From CAYJNO01 sp964371715 (GTDB taxonomy: Bacteria; Bacillota_I; Bacilli_A; Erysipelotrichales; Erysipelotrichaceae), in contig CAYJNO010000010.1 in assembly GCA_964371715.1 (NCBI GenBank), positions 1 to 64,000 of the forward strand: 64,000 nt of DNA, written 5' to 3'. The position numbers and the translations under genes were made by a program. Below the pieces are notes generated by a model. That model was not told the origin of the DNA. It did not search any database and saw only the letters and a program-made list of their open reading frames with translations. Below are positions 27,511-35,597 of this stretch, piece by piece (positions within the stretch are counted from its first letter, which is position 1; each line of letters starts with the position of its first letter).

Positions 27511-28321
27511 TATAGAATTTAAAAATATTATTAATCTATCTTTTTTTGATCTTAAATGCCATCGTAAATACATTAGCGGTTTTACACTTGCTTTAACTGG
27601 ATTTATTTCTTTATATATGGTTTTCTTTCCTTATATCCAAGATATCGGAATGGCAAAATTTGAAGTATTGCCACCTGAAATGCTTGAATTATTTAGTATA
27701 AGTGAAATAAGTGATTTACAAAATTATAATTCATATTACAGTATGATTATGAATATTATTTTAATAGCGATGTCAATATTCGCAACAAGTTTTGCATGTG
27801 GAATATTTACTGGTCAAGAAAATGATGGAACTATTGAATTTTTTAGTACATTAAAAGTTTCTCGTGCTGAAATTTATTTATCAAAAGTATTATCATTATT
27901 TATCGTTATTTCAATAGCTTTATTTTTCGTTAATGCTGCTGGTATTAGTATTGCTTATATCTTCAACTTTGAATCATTTGATTATATAGATTTTATTATT
28001 AGTGCAAAAAGTACAGCGATTATTCCTTTCTTCTTTGGTTTTATTGCTATAATGCTTGGCGGAATTAAAACAAAGTATGGAAATAATGCTATTTGTTCAT
28101 CAATAATATTTACTAGTTATATGTTAGGTTATCTTGGCACATTATTAAAAGATGATGGAGAATTCTTACTTTACTTTTCTCCATTTCAATTATTTGGTGG
28201 AGATAAACCATTTACTGAAGCTAATCTTGTATTAACATCTTCAATAATTTATTTAACTCTTACAGTTATAATGATTATTATTGGCTATCATACTTATAAA
28301 AGAAGAGATTTAAAATTGTAG
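27503..28321 (+). CDS. ABC-2 type exporter permease
   Basis: About 272 residues with six hydrophobic segments. GQENDGTIEFFSTLKVSRAEIYLSK-like wording (seen as FTGQENDGTIEFFSTLKVSR near residue 90) is the conserved cytosolic loop of NatB/BcrB-type permeases. AAAGGAG is 7 bases before ATG 27503; an upstream in-frame ATG at 27461 lacks a binding site. It pairs with the preceding ATPase. Its 3' end overlaps by 12 bases the convergent phosphatase gene, with no terminator between. Confidence 0.85.
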   Translation: MNNIEFKNIINLSFFDLKCHRKYISGFTLALTGFISLYMVFFPYIQDIGMAKFEVLPPEMLELFSISEISDLQNYNSYYSMIMNIILIAMSIFATSFACGIFTGQENDGTIEFFSTLKVSRAEIYLSKVLSLFIVISIALFFVNAAGISIAYIFNFESFDYIDFIISAKSTAIIPFFFGFIAIMLGGIKTKYGNNAICSSIIFTSYMLGYLGTLLKDDGEFLLYFSPFQLFGGDKPFTEANLVLTSSIIYLTLTVIMIIIGYHTYKRRDLKL

Positions 28322-29188
28322 TTTAAAATCTACAATTACTGGAAAATGATCAGATACAGGCAAGCCTAAATAGCGATAATTATTATCTACCTGATAGTTT
28401 AAGACATTAAATTTATTTTCTTGCATTAAGATAAAATCAATCGCAACAAAGTGTTTAAAGTTATAATTTTTAGAGTAATTTATAGTACCATATATCTCTT
28501 TATTTACTGCTATATTTTTGCTATTATCTAATCCATTATTTACTAAACTTTTATAGTTCGAACTAAATTCAGTATAATTAAAATCACCAATAACAATATA
28601 TGGATATACATCATCACTTAAAGAATCAATTAATAAATTAGTTGATTCTTTTTTTGCAACCTCTCCTTTATGATCTAAATGTAAATTATATACAGTAAAT
28701 ATTTCATTTGTTTCTACATCTTTTAACGTTGCATAAGTACAAATACGATTATAAGCACTATCCCACCCTAATGAAGGAACATCTGGTGTTGTGGAAAACC
28801 AAAAAGTATCACTAGCTATCAGTTCAAATCTATCCGTAAGATAAAAAATTGCAGAATATTCTCCTGCGCTATAGCCATCATCTCTTCCAACACCAACATA
28901 TGAATAATCATCAAGGTAGCTAATTAATCCATCATTCTCATTCATCCAACCATAGTTTGCCTCTTGTACACCAAAAACATCTGGTTGATAATCTAATATT
29001 TGTTCAACAATCATTTCTTTACGACCTAAAAAATCACTTAACCATTCTTCTGCATATTTTATATTGTAGGTCATAATACGATAAGTATCTTCACTTTTAG
29101 GCTCTACTACACTAGTTCTAGTCGGATATAAAATATAAATTAGTACTAAGATTAAGATAGTAAAAATAATTAATAATAGTTTTTTCAA
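28310..29188 (-). CDS. Membrane-anchored endonuclease/exonuclease/phosphatase family protein
   Basis: 292 residues. A signal anchor at 2-20 (KLLLIIFTILILVLIYILYP) is followed by an EEP domain (PF03372): TYNIKYAEEW, DVFGVQEANYGWM with the metal-binding Glu, YNLHLDHKG, VIGDFNYTEFS and the terminal SDHFPVIVDF with the catalytic Asp-His. Such secreted members are often phospholipid or nucleic-acid phosphodiesterases; the substrate cannot be told here. It ends in convergent overlap with the exporter permease. Confidence 0.85.
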   Translation of the reverse strand: MKKLLLIIFTILILVLIYILYPTRTSVVEPKSEDTYRIMTYNIKYAEEWLSDFLGRKEMIVEQILDYQPDVFGVQEANYGWMNENDGLISYLDDYSYVGVGRDDGYSAGEYSAIFYLTDRFELIASDTFWFSTTPDVPSLGWDSAYNRICTYATLKDVETNEIFTVYNLHLDHKGEVAKKESTNLLIDSLSDDVYPYIVIGDFNYTEFSSNYKSLVNNGLDNSKNIAVNKEIYGTINYSKNYNFKHFVAIDFILMQENKFNVLNYQVDNNYRYLGLPVSDHFPVIVDFKLQF

Positions 29189-29216
29189 ATTAAATCTCCT
29201 TGTTAATTATTATACC

Positions 29217-29447
29217 TTATAAATATCTTATTGCACTAAAAAATAAAATTATAATTGTTAATACTAAGTATATTGTTGACTCTTTTTTTCTACTATTAAA
29301 TTTTAATTCAAAGAATTTATATATACAGGATACTGTACAAAGTGTCGTTAGAATATTCAATACTGCGTCATAATGTATCAAATCAAATACTGATAATAAA
29401 CCTACAGTAGCCCATAATGTAATTAATAAATATTTTATTGTTTTCAT
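29217..29447 (-). CDS. Small membrane protein, unknown
   Basis: 76 residues, not recognised. Three hydrophobic stretches (about 5-22, 28-46 and 58-75) with a short basic loop FNSRKKES between the last two. It lies 28 bases upstream of the phosphatase gene on the same strand and probably shares its transcript. Confidence 0.55.
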   Translation of the reverse strand: MKTIKYLLITLWATVGLLSVFDLIHYDAVLNILTTLCTVSCIYKFFELKFNSRKKESTIYLVLTIIILFFSAIRYL

Positions 29448-29562
29448 CTAAATTTATCCTTACGTGTAATGAATATACTATTTATTATTATTAATGTAAA
29501 TTGATATTATATAGTAGTATATGATACTATTCATATGTTTATACAAATAGATTGGAGATTGT

Positions 29563-30744
29563 ATGCTTTTATCAATTGCAGTATTACTATTAACAGCAAT
29601 GTTATTTTCAAAGATATGTCAAATACTTAAATTACCACCATTAGTTGGAATGATTATTGCTGGTATTGTTTTAGGTAGTAGTTTATTAAATATTTTATCC
29701 AATGAATTATTACTAGTTTCAAAAGATTTTAGAGAGTTTGCTTTAATAATAATTTTACTTAGAGCTGGTTTAAATTTAGATTTCAACAATTTAAAAAAAG
29801 CAGGGGTTTACACTATATTATTATCTTTTATACCAGCATTATGCGAGATATTAGCAATCACTTTAATTGCACCTACTTTTTTAGATATCAACTATCTTCA
29901 AGCAATGTTAATTGGTAGTATTGTGGCAGCTGTTTCACCTGCAGTTATTGTCCCAAGAATGATTTTCTTTATCAAAAATAAGTATGGAACAAATAAAGCT
30001 ATCCCTGAAATGATTATGACTTCAGCATCTTTAGACGATATATTAGTAATTATGATCTTTACCATTTTATTAGGATTAAACCAAAATTCCACAATAGATT
30101 ATTCAACATTTATTAATTTGCCTTTATCAATCATTTCTGGTTTTATTATAGGTTATCTAACTTCAAAAATATTAAATTATCTATTTAAACTGGTGAATAT
30201 AAGAGATTCAAATAAAGTAATTATTGTTTTAGCATGTTCTTTTTTATTGGTAGGTCTAGAAGATTTATTAGTCAGTGTATTTACTTTTTCATCACTTATT
30301 AGCATTATGTCATTTGGTATGTTTATTAAACTAAATAACGAAGTAGTCGCTATTCCATTAGCAAATAAATTATCTAAAATTTGGATTTTTGCTGAATTAA
30401 TGTTATTTTCTCTTGTTGGTGCTAGTCTTAATTTAAGTGCATCTTTAGACTTTGGTTATGTGTTAATAATTATTGTAGTATTAGCCTTAATTATACGTTT
30501 TATTAGTGTAATTTTATGTCTTTCAAAATCAAGTCTATCAATGAAAGAGCGATTATTTGTCGGTTTTTCTTATTTACCAAAAGCAACTGTACAAGCTGCA
30601 ATTGGTCCAATACCTTTAGCATTAGGTTTAGTAATTGGTGATTTAGCTATATCTATTGCTGTTATTTCAATCTTAATAAGCGCGCCACTTGGTGCCATCT
30701 TAATTGATAACACTTATCAAAACTTAATTGATAAATCTTCATAA
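29563..30744 (+). CDS. Cation:proton antiporter (Na+/H+ exchanger family)
   Basis: 393 residues with about twelve membrane segments of the monovalent cation:proton antiporter type (PF00999). LPPLVGMIIAGIVLGSSLLN near residue 23 and LRAGLNLDFNNLKKAG near 66 are conserved; ASLDDILVIMIF near 152 carries the Asp-Asp pair of the ion site, typical of electrogenic members. GGAG lies before the ATG. A TTGATA (29501) with GATACT (29523) 16 bases later may be its promoter. It is a single gene with a strong terminator. Confidence 0.9.
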   Translation: MLLSIAVLLLTAMLFSKICQILKLPPLVGMIIAGIVLGSSLLNILSNELLLVSKDFREFALIIILLRAGLNLDFNNLKKAGVYTILLSFIPALCEILAITLIAPTFLDINYLQAMLIGSIVAAVSPAVIVPRMIFFIKNKYGTNKAIPEMIMTSASLDDILVIMIFTILLGLNQNSTIDYSTFINLPLSIISGFIIGYLTSKILNYLFKLVNIRDSNKVIIVLACSFLLVGLEDLLVSVFTFSSLISIMSFGMFIKLNNEVVAIPLANKLSKIWIFAELMLFSLVGASLNLSASLDFGYVLIIIVVLALIIRFISVILCLSKSSLSMKERLFVGFSYLPKATVQAAIGPIPLALGLVIGDLAISIAVISILISAPLGAILIDNTYQNLIDKSS

Positions 30745-30749
30745 ATAAA

Positions 30750-30783
30750 AATAATAGATAGTAATAAATTACTATCTATTATT
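30750..30783. terminator. Terminator after antiporter (and after the pilin pseudogene)
   Basis: AATAATAGATAGTAA and TTACTATCTATTATT form a perfect 15-bp stem with a four-base loop and T run on the plus strand. The broken pilin gene ends at 30785 on the other strand, so the hairpin may serve both. Confidence 0.92.
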
Positions 30784-30784
30784 T

Positions 30785-31305
30785 TTATTTTAAGTTAAAC
30801 CTTTCTGCCCAAAGTCGAGCTGGTTCTCTGCTAGAGAAGCCTTCTTCTCCTGTTCTAAAATTAATATAATATGAAAACCAGCCAGTTGCTGCAGATTTTG
30901 ATGAAGGGCTTTCTACAGCTCAAAACTTGTTCCACTACCTTCTGGGAAACCAACAATATGAGCAATTTGATTTCTCATACTTATCTCTTCAGCAGTAAAC
31001 CCACTAGTTTGTCCTTCTCCATCAAAGTTAACAAAAAAACCACCTTGTACTAAGTTTTAAACTCCTGCTGCTACTTTATCAGTCTCCCAAACAACATATA
31101 GGATTTCTGAATCTTGTATTTCTTCTGGATTAGTTGCAATTACAACTTTTGCAGCATCTATAATATTTACAGCTATTTGTAAATCATTAGATTCTCTACC
31201 TCTTTCAACATATTGAATATATTGTGGAGCTAAAACTACAGCAAGTACTGCGATTATAGCTATTACAACAATAAGTTCTATTAGTGTAAATCCTTTATCT
31301 TTCAT
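30785..31305 (-). pseudogene. Broken type IV pilin-like gene
   Basis: The start MKDKGFTLIELIVVIAIIAV is a class III pilin signal (cleavage Gly-Phe, Glu at +5) and the protein is intact for about 82 residues. It then meets an in-frame TAA at 31057-31059. The same frame reads on sensibly (NLVQGGFFVNFDGEGQ, then AHIVGFPEGSGTSFE), and about one base is missing near 30920, after which the next frame continues (AVESPSSKSAATGWFSYYIN, then EPARLWAERFNLK) to TAA at 30785. So one nonsense change and one single-base deletion split an original protein of about 173 residues. Its first 45 residues match the intact pilin at 62319-62927. An ATG at 31338 is in frame, but the pilin leader favours 31305. Confidence 0.88.
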
Positions 31306-31379
31306 CGTTTTACCCCATTTATTTTTAAAAAAAAACAAATTTTAGATAATTACAATTTATTAACATTATATTGTGTTTA

Positions 31380-32243
31380 TTAAAAAAGCTTTAATTGTTC
31401 AATTTTATCTGGGTATTCATTTATATAATCAAAAATTGCTTTTTCACCAAATAACATATTTTGTTCATTACAAAACTGCTCAATATATTTATTTAAACGA
31501 TATGTATTATTTGTTCCAATCCCATAGTAATTTCCAAAATTTTCTTCATATTTATTTTTTATCCCAGCAAAATGCTTATCTAACATTTTATAATAATACT
31601 TTCGATTATAATCTCTTAAAGTCATACCTAAACCAAATGTAATAATCCCTTTTACATTAGAATTTTTACAATACATTAATAATCCATCGATATTTTCTTT
31701 AGTATCATTGATAAAAGGTAATATCGGACAAATCCAAACAATTGTAGATATCTTATGTTCATTCATCCTTTTTAGCACTTCGAAGCGCTCCTTAGTAGTG
31801 GAAACATTTGGTTCTATTAGTTTGCATAAGTTTTCATCAAATGTTGTCATAGTCATTTGAACTATAGCTTTACTGCTTTCATTGATTTGTTTTAATAAAT
31901 CTAAATCTTTTAAGATTAAATTAGATTTAGTTAATATGGCTATACCACAATCATATTTTTTAATGACTTCTAAACATTTTCTAGTAATATTTAATTCATT
32001 TTCTAAAGGAATATAAGGATCACTCATTGCTCCTGTTGTAATCATTACTTTTTCTTTTTTTCTTCTTAGTTCAATATCTAATAATTCTGCTGCATTCTCT
32101 TTAACTTCTATATTTTCAAAATCTAAATGTTTATTATAAATTTTACTCCTTGAATCACAATAAATACAACCATGAGTACATCCTCGATATACATTAATGC
32201 TATTCTTTTTTGAGAGTAAAGTTTTTGCTTTAACTAACTTCAT
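31380..32243 (-). CDS. SPL-family radical SAM protein
   Basis: 287 residues. The iron-sulfur motif CTHGCIYCD (Cys22, Cys26, Cys29) follows KNSINVYRGC, the usual lead-in of spore-photoproduct-lyase-like radical SAM proteins (Rv2578c group). IAILTKSNLILKDLDLL and MTMTTFDENLCKLIEPN follow the family. The activity of this subgroup is unknown; DNA photoproduct repair is only one possibility. Its start overlaps the tcdA stop by one base, so it ends the mutS-mutL-miaA-tcdA transcript. No clear terminator follows. Confidence 0.88.
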   Translation of the reverse strand: MKLVKAKTLLSKKNSINVYRGCTHGCIYCDSRSKIYNKHLDFENIEVKENAAELLDIELRRKKEKVMITTGAMSDPYIPLENELNITRKCLEVIKKYDCGIAILTKSNLILKDLDLLKQINESSKAIVQMTMTTFDENLCKLIEPNVSTTKERFEVLKRMNEHKISTIVWICPILPFINDTKENIDGLLMYCKNSNVKGIITFGLGMTLRDYNRKYYYKMLDKHFAGIKNKYEENFGNYYGIGTNNTYRLNKYIEQFCNEQNMLFGEKAIFDYINEYPDKIEQLKLF

Positions 32244-32953
32244 TATTTGATTAAATCTTGAAAGACACTAGCTCCAATTAATAATCCTGCAGCGCTTGGT
32301 ACAAATGCATTTGATGATGGAGGATATTTTTCTTTCATTGTTTTTCCATTTGGATTAATTAGTTTATTTTGTTTAAATGGTAATTCATTTGAACAAACAA
32401 CCATTACCTTCCCTCTAATTCTATTTTCTTTCACAAGTTTTCTCATTACTTTAGCTAATGGATCATTTTGGGTCTTACTTAGTTCAACTAATCTAATTTG
32501 ACTAGGATCAAAACGATTTGCCATTCCCATTGATGCAATATGTTTAATATTTAATTCTTTACATTTTTTTATAATTGCAATTTTTGCACTTATTGTATCA
32601 CATGCATCTACCACATAATCAAATGTATCGTCGATTACTGTACTATTTTCATCATAAAATGCATCAATTACATCAACTTTTGAATCACTTATATCTTCAA
32701 TTCTTGCTTTCATCAATTCAACTTTTGATAATCCAAGTGTTGATTTGCATGCGATAATTTGTCTATTTAAGTTAGAAATTGAAACAACATCATGATCCAT
32801 TACCACAAGATGACCAACTCCAGATCTTGCTAGTGATTCACATACATAACCACCAACTCCACCAACTCCTACTACTAATACTTTAGCGTTTTTTAATTTA
32901 TTTACTTTTTCTTCACCAATACTTAGATATAGGCGTTCTAATTTTGCATCCAT
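32243..32953 (-). CDS. tcdA: tRNA threonylcarbamoyladenosine dehydratase
   Basis: 236 residues of the ThiF/E1-like family. The ATP-binding VVGVGGVGGYVCESLARSGV near residue 27, MDHDVVSISNLNRQ near 52 and AFVPSAAGLLIGA near the end are the TcdA (CsdL/YgdL) pattern. It cyclises t6A37 in ANN-decoding tRNAs. It lies directly behind miaA, with which it overlaps by 16 bases, so two enzymes that modify position 37 are coupled. Confidence 0.93.
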   Translation of the reverse strand: MDAKLERLYLSIGEEKVNKLKNAKVLVVGVGGVGGYVCESLARSGVGHLVVMDHDVVSISNLNRQIIACKSTLGLSKVELMKARIEDISDSKVDVIDAFYDENSTVIDDTFDYVVDACDTISAKIAIIKKCKELNIKHIASMGMANRFDPSQIRLVELSKTQNDPLAKVMRKLVKENRIRGKVMVVCSNELPFKQNKLINPNGKTMKEKYPPSSNAFVPSAAGLLIGASVFQDLIK

Positions 32954-33831
32954 TTATTTACCTCTTTAATTAATGTTTCAATATCATTGATATCAAACCA
33001 CTTGATTGGGACTTGATTATTAAACCAAGTGTACTGTCTTTTCGCAAATCTTCTAGAGTTACGTTTAATTAATTCTTTTACTTCTTCAAGATTTATCAAT
33101 CCATCTTCATAGTCTTTGAATTCTTTATAACCTATTCCTTGCATTGCATGATTATCATAATCTATGCCATTCATTCTTAAATTTTTAATTTCTTCTTCTA
33201 ATCCATTTTCAAACATTTGATCAACACGCATATTAATGCGATTATATACATTTTCTCGATCACTTGTTAGACCAATAAATAAAGTATCATAAATTAACTG
33301 ATGCTCTTTATCTTTTTTTGTTTCACTAATTGGTGTTTTATTATGAGCTAAAGCTAAGGCTCTTATTAAACGTTGACGATTGTTTACATGAATTGTATTC
33401 AATGCTTTTTCATCTAATTTCTTTAGTTCTTCATACATTTCTTCATTAGTCATATCTTCATATTTACTGATATCAATTGCATCATGTTTTGCAAATTCAT
33501 AATCATAAACTAAAGCTTTAATATATAAACCGGTACCGCCGCAGATTATAGGCAGTCTATTTTCTAAACTAATATCATCAATATATTTACGTCCCATTTT
33601 TTGAAATTCAAAAGCATTATATGCTTCATTTGGATTTAAGATATCAATTCCATAATGTGGTACATTATTCATTTCATCTCTTGTTACTTTACCAGAACCT
33701 ATATCTAAACCTCTATATACCTGAATAGAGTCACCACTGATAATTTCACCATCAAACATTTTAGCTAATTTTATCGATAGTGATGTTTTTCCAATGGCAG
33801 TTGGTCCTACTAATACTAATACTTTTTTCAT
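32938..33831 (-). CDS. miaA: tRNA dimethylallyltransferase
   Basis: 297 residues. P-loop GPTAIGKTSLS at residues 8-18, ISGDSIQVYRGLDIGSGK near 32, NEAYNAFEF near 77, GGTGLYIKAL near 99 and RQRLIRAL near 154 are canonical. It adds a dimethylallyl group to A37 of tRNAs reading UNN codons. The ATG overlaps the mutL TGA stop as ATGA. Confidence 0.97.
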   Translation of the reverse strand: MKKVLVLVGPTAIGKTSLSIKLAKMFDGEIISGDSIQVYRGLDIGSGKVTRDEMNNVPHYGIDILNPNEAYNAFEFQKMGRKYIDDISLENRLPIICGGTGLYIKALVYDYEFAKHDAIDISKYEDMTNEEMYEELKKLDEKALNTIHVNNRQRLIRALALAHNKTPISETKKDKEHQLIYDTLFIGLTSDRENVYNRINMRVDQMFENGLEEEIKNLRMNGIDYDNHAMQGIGYKEFKDYEDGLINLEEVKELIKRNSRRFAKRQYTWFNNQVPIKWFDINDIETLIKEVNKWMQN

Positions 33832-35597
33832 CGTTTAAAACTCTTTTCTAACTCATAATAACTAATTTTATTAAATGTAGGTCTTGAATGTGGACATTGA
33901 TATGGATTATCACATTTTCTTAAATCATTTAATAATTGTCGCATTTCATCCATTCCGATTTTCTCATTAAACCTAATTGAATTATGGCAAGCCATAGTTG
34001 CAATTTTATGCTTAGTCAAATCTTCTACATTCAACTTCTGATGATTTTCATAATAATCTAACAATGACTTAATAAATTCTGCAGCATTTAATTCTACCAT
34101 CCAATCAGGAACACTTCTAATCAAAACATCATTTATTCCAAATATTTCTAAATTTATTTTCAATTTATTAAAAGCCTTATTTACTTGTTCTAAATTATTG
34201 ATAATTTTAGGGCTAGCAAATAATTTAATTGGCACTAACAAATCAATAGTTGCAACTTCTTGATTATCAAATGCTTTTAAATAATATTCATATTTAATAC
34301 GTTCCATAGCTGCATGTTGATCAAATATAAATAAGCCAATAGGACTTTGTGCTAATACATACTTTTCATCTAATTGTCCTATAACTGTTAAATTAGCTAA
34401 TTCTTCATGTTCATTTATATGAGCTTTGGTATATACTACTTCTTCCTCTTTGATCTCAATATTTTCAATTGGTTTATTAACATAAGTATCAACTACTTCT
34501 TCTTTTTTTGTTGCTTCTTCCTCAAAATTTAAGGCTATTTCTTCTATCTCTTCTTTGATTATTGGTACAACTACTTCTGGTATTTGTGGTTTAACCTCAA
34601 TATTCAATCCTCTTAAATTTACCAATAGATATTCATTTAATGTTGCTTTAATTAATTCTAATAACTCTTGTTCTTTACTTAATCGAATTTGCCATTTACT
34701 TGGATGTACATTAACATCTACTAACTTTTCATCCACTATAATATTTAATGTTACGATTGGATAGCGATTATGTGGCATATATCTTTGATAGACATCAATA
34801 ATTGCCTGGGTAATTTTATAATATCTAATCATTCGATTATTAATAAATAAATGAATATAGTTTTTATTAGCTCGATTCAAATGTGGAAGACACATAACAC
34901 CTTCTATCTTAAAGTCTTGATCAGCATTTTGATATACAATTGCATTACTAGCATACTCTTTACCATAAGTGTTAAAGATAACATCACTTACTTTATTATT
35001 ACCACTCGATTTAACAACTAATTTGTCATCACTATATAATTCAAAACCAATATGTGGATACCCCAATGCAAACTTAGTTACTACTTCATTTACTAGTGCA
35101 CTTTCATATGCAGCTTGCTTTAAATGCTTTAAACGCGCTGGAGTTTTATAAAATAAACCTGTGACTTCAACACTAGTTCCTTTATTAAAAGATATAGGTT
35201 TTGCACTAATTAACTTTCCGTATTCATATAATACTTCTGTTGATTCATTACCATCATTAGTTGTAAGCTTAGTTTTGGAAACAGAGGCAATCGATGGTAT
35301 TGCTTCTCCTCTAAACCCTAAAGATTTAATTGAAAACAAGTCTATTTCTTTAATTATTTTACTTGTAGCATGACGATAAAATGCAAGTTGAGCATCACTT
35401 GCATCCATACCTTTACCATTATCAACTACTTCAATACTACTAAGTCCGCCCTCTTTTATATAAACACTAATAAAACTAGCATTAGCATCAATTGAGTTCT
35501 CAATAAGTTCTTTAATAATTCCACTAGGTCTTTCTACAACTTCTCCTGCTGCAATCATATTAATTAAATGTTCGTCTAATTTATTTATTATTCCCAT
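33828..35597 (-). CDS. mutL: DNA mismatch repair protein MutL
   Basis: 589 residues. The GHKL ATPase has ELIENSIDANA, VDNGKGM and SLGFRGEAIPSIASVS. The C-terminal domain carries the nicking-endonuclease motif DQHAAMERIKYE (DQHAx2Ex4E), ACHNSIR and CPHSRP, so this MutL cuts DNA itself and no MutH is needed, as expected in Bacillota. A Glu/Lys-rich linker at about 340-400 joins the halves. The gene ends in TGA, showing that TGA is a stop here, and its start overlaps the mutS stop by one base. Confidence 0.97.
   Translation of the reverse strand: MGIINKLDEHLINMIAAGEVVERPSGIIKELIENSIDANASFISVYIKEGGLSSIEVVDNGKGMDASDAQLAFYRHATSKIIKEIDLFSIKSLGFRGEAIPSIASVSKTKLTTNDGNESTEVLYEYGKLISAKPISFNKGTSVEVTGLFYKTPARLKHLKQAAYESALVNEVVTKFALGYPHIGFELYSDDKLVVKSSGNNKVSDVIFNTYGKEYASNAIVYQNADQDFKIEGVMCLPHLNRANKNYIHLFINNRMIRYYKITQAIIDVYQRYMPHNRYPIVTLNIIVDEKLVDVNVHPSKWQIRLSKEQELLELIKATLNEYLLVNLRGLNIEVKPQIPEVVVPIIKEEIEEIALNFEEEATKKEEVVDTYVNKPIENIEIKEEEVVYTKAHINEHEELANLTVIGQLDEKYVLAQSPIGLFIFDQHAAMERIKYEYYLKAFDNQEVATIDLLVPIKLFASPKIINNLEQVNKAFNKLKINLEIFGINDVLIRSVPDWMVELNAAEFIKSLLDYYENHQKLNVEDLTKHKIATMACHNSIRFNEKIGMDEMRQLLNDLRKCDNPYQCPHSRPTFNKISYYELEKSFKR

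Noticed and set aside
33828..33831. Mycoplasma-type code with TGA as tryptophan
   Set aside because: TGA ends mutL in the ATGA overlap with miaA, and tryptophan is encoded by TGG in conserved positions.
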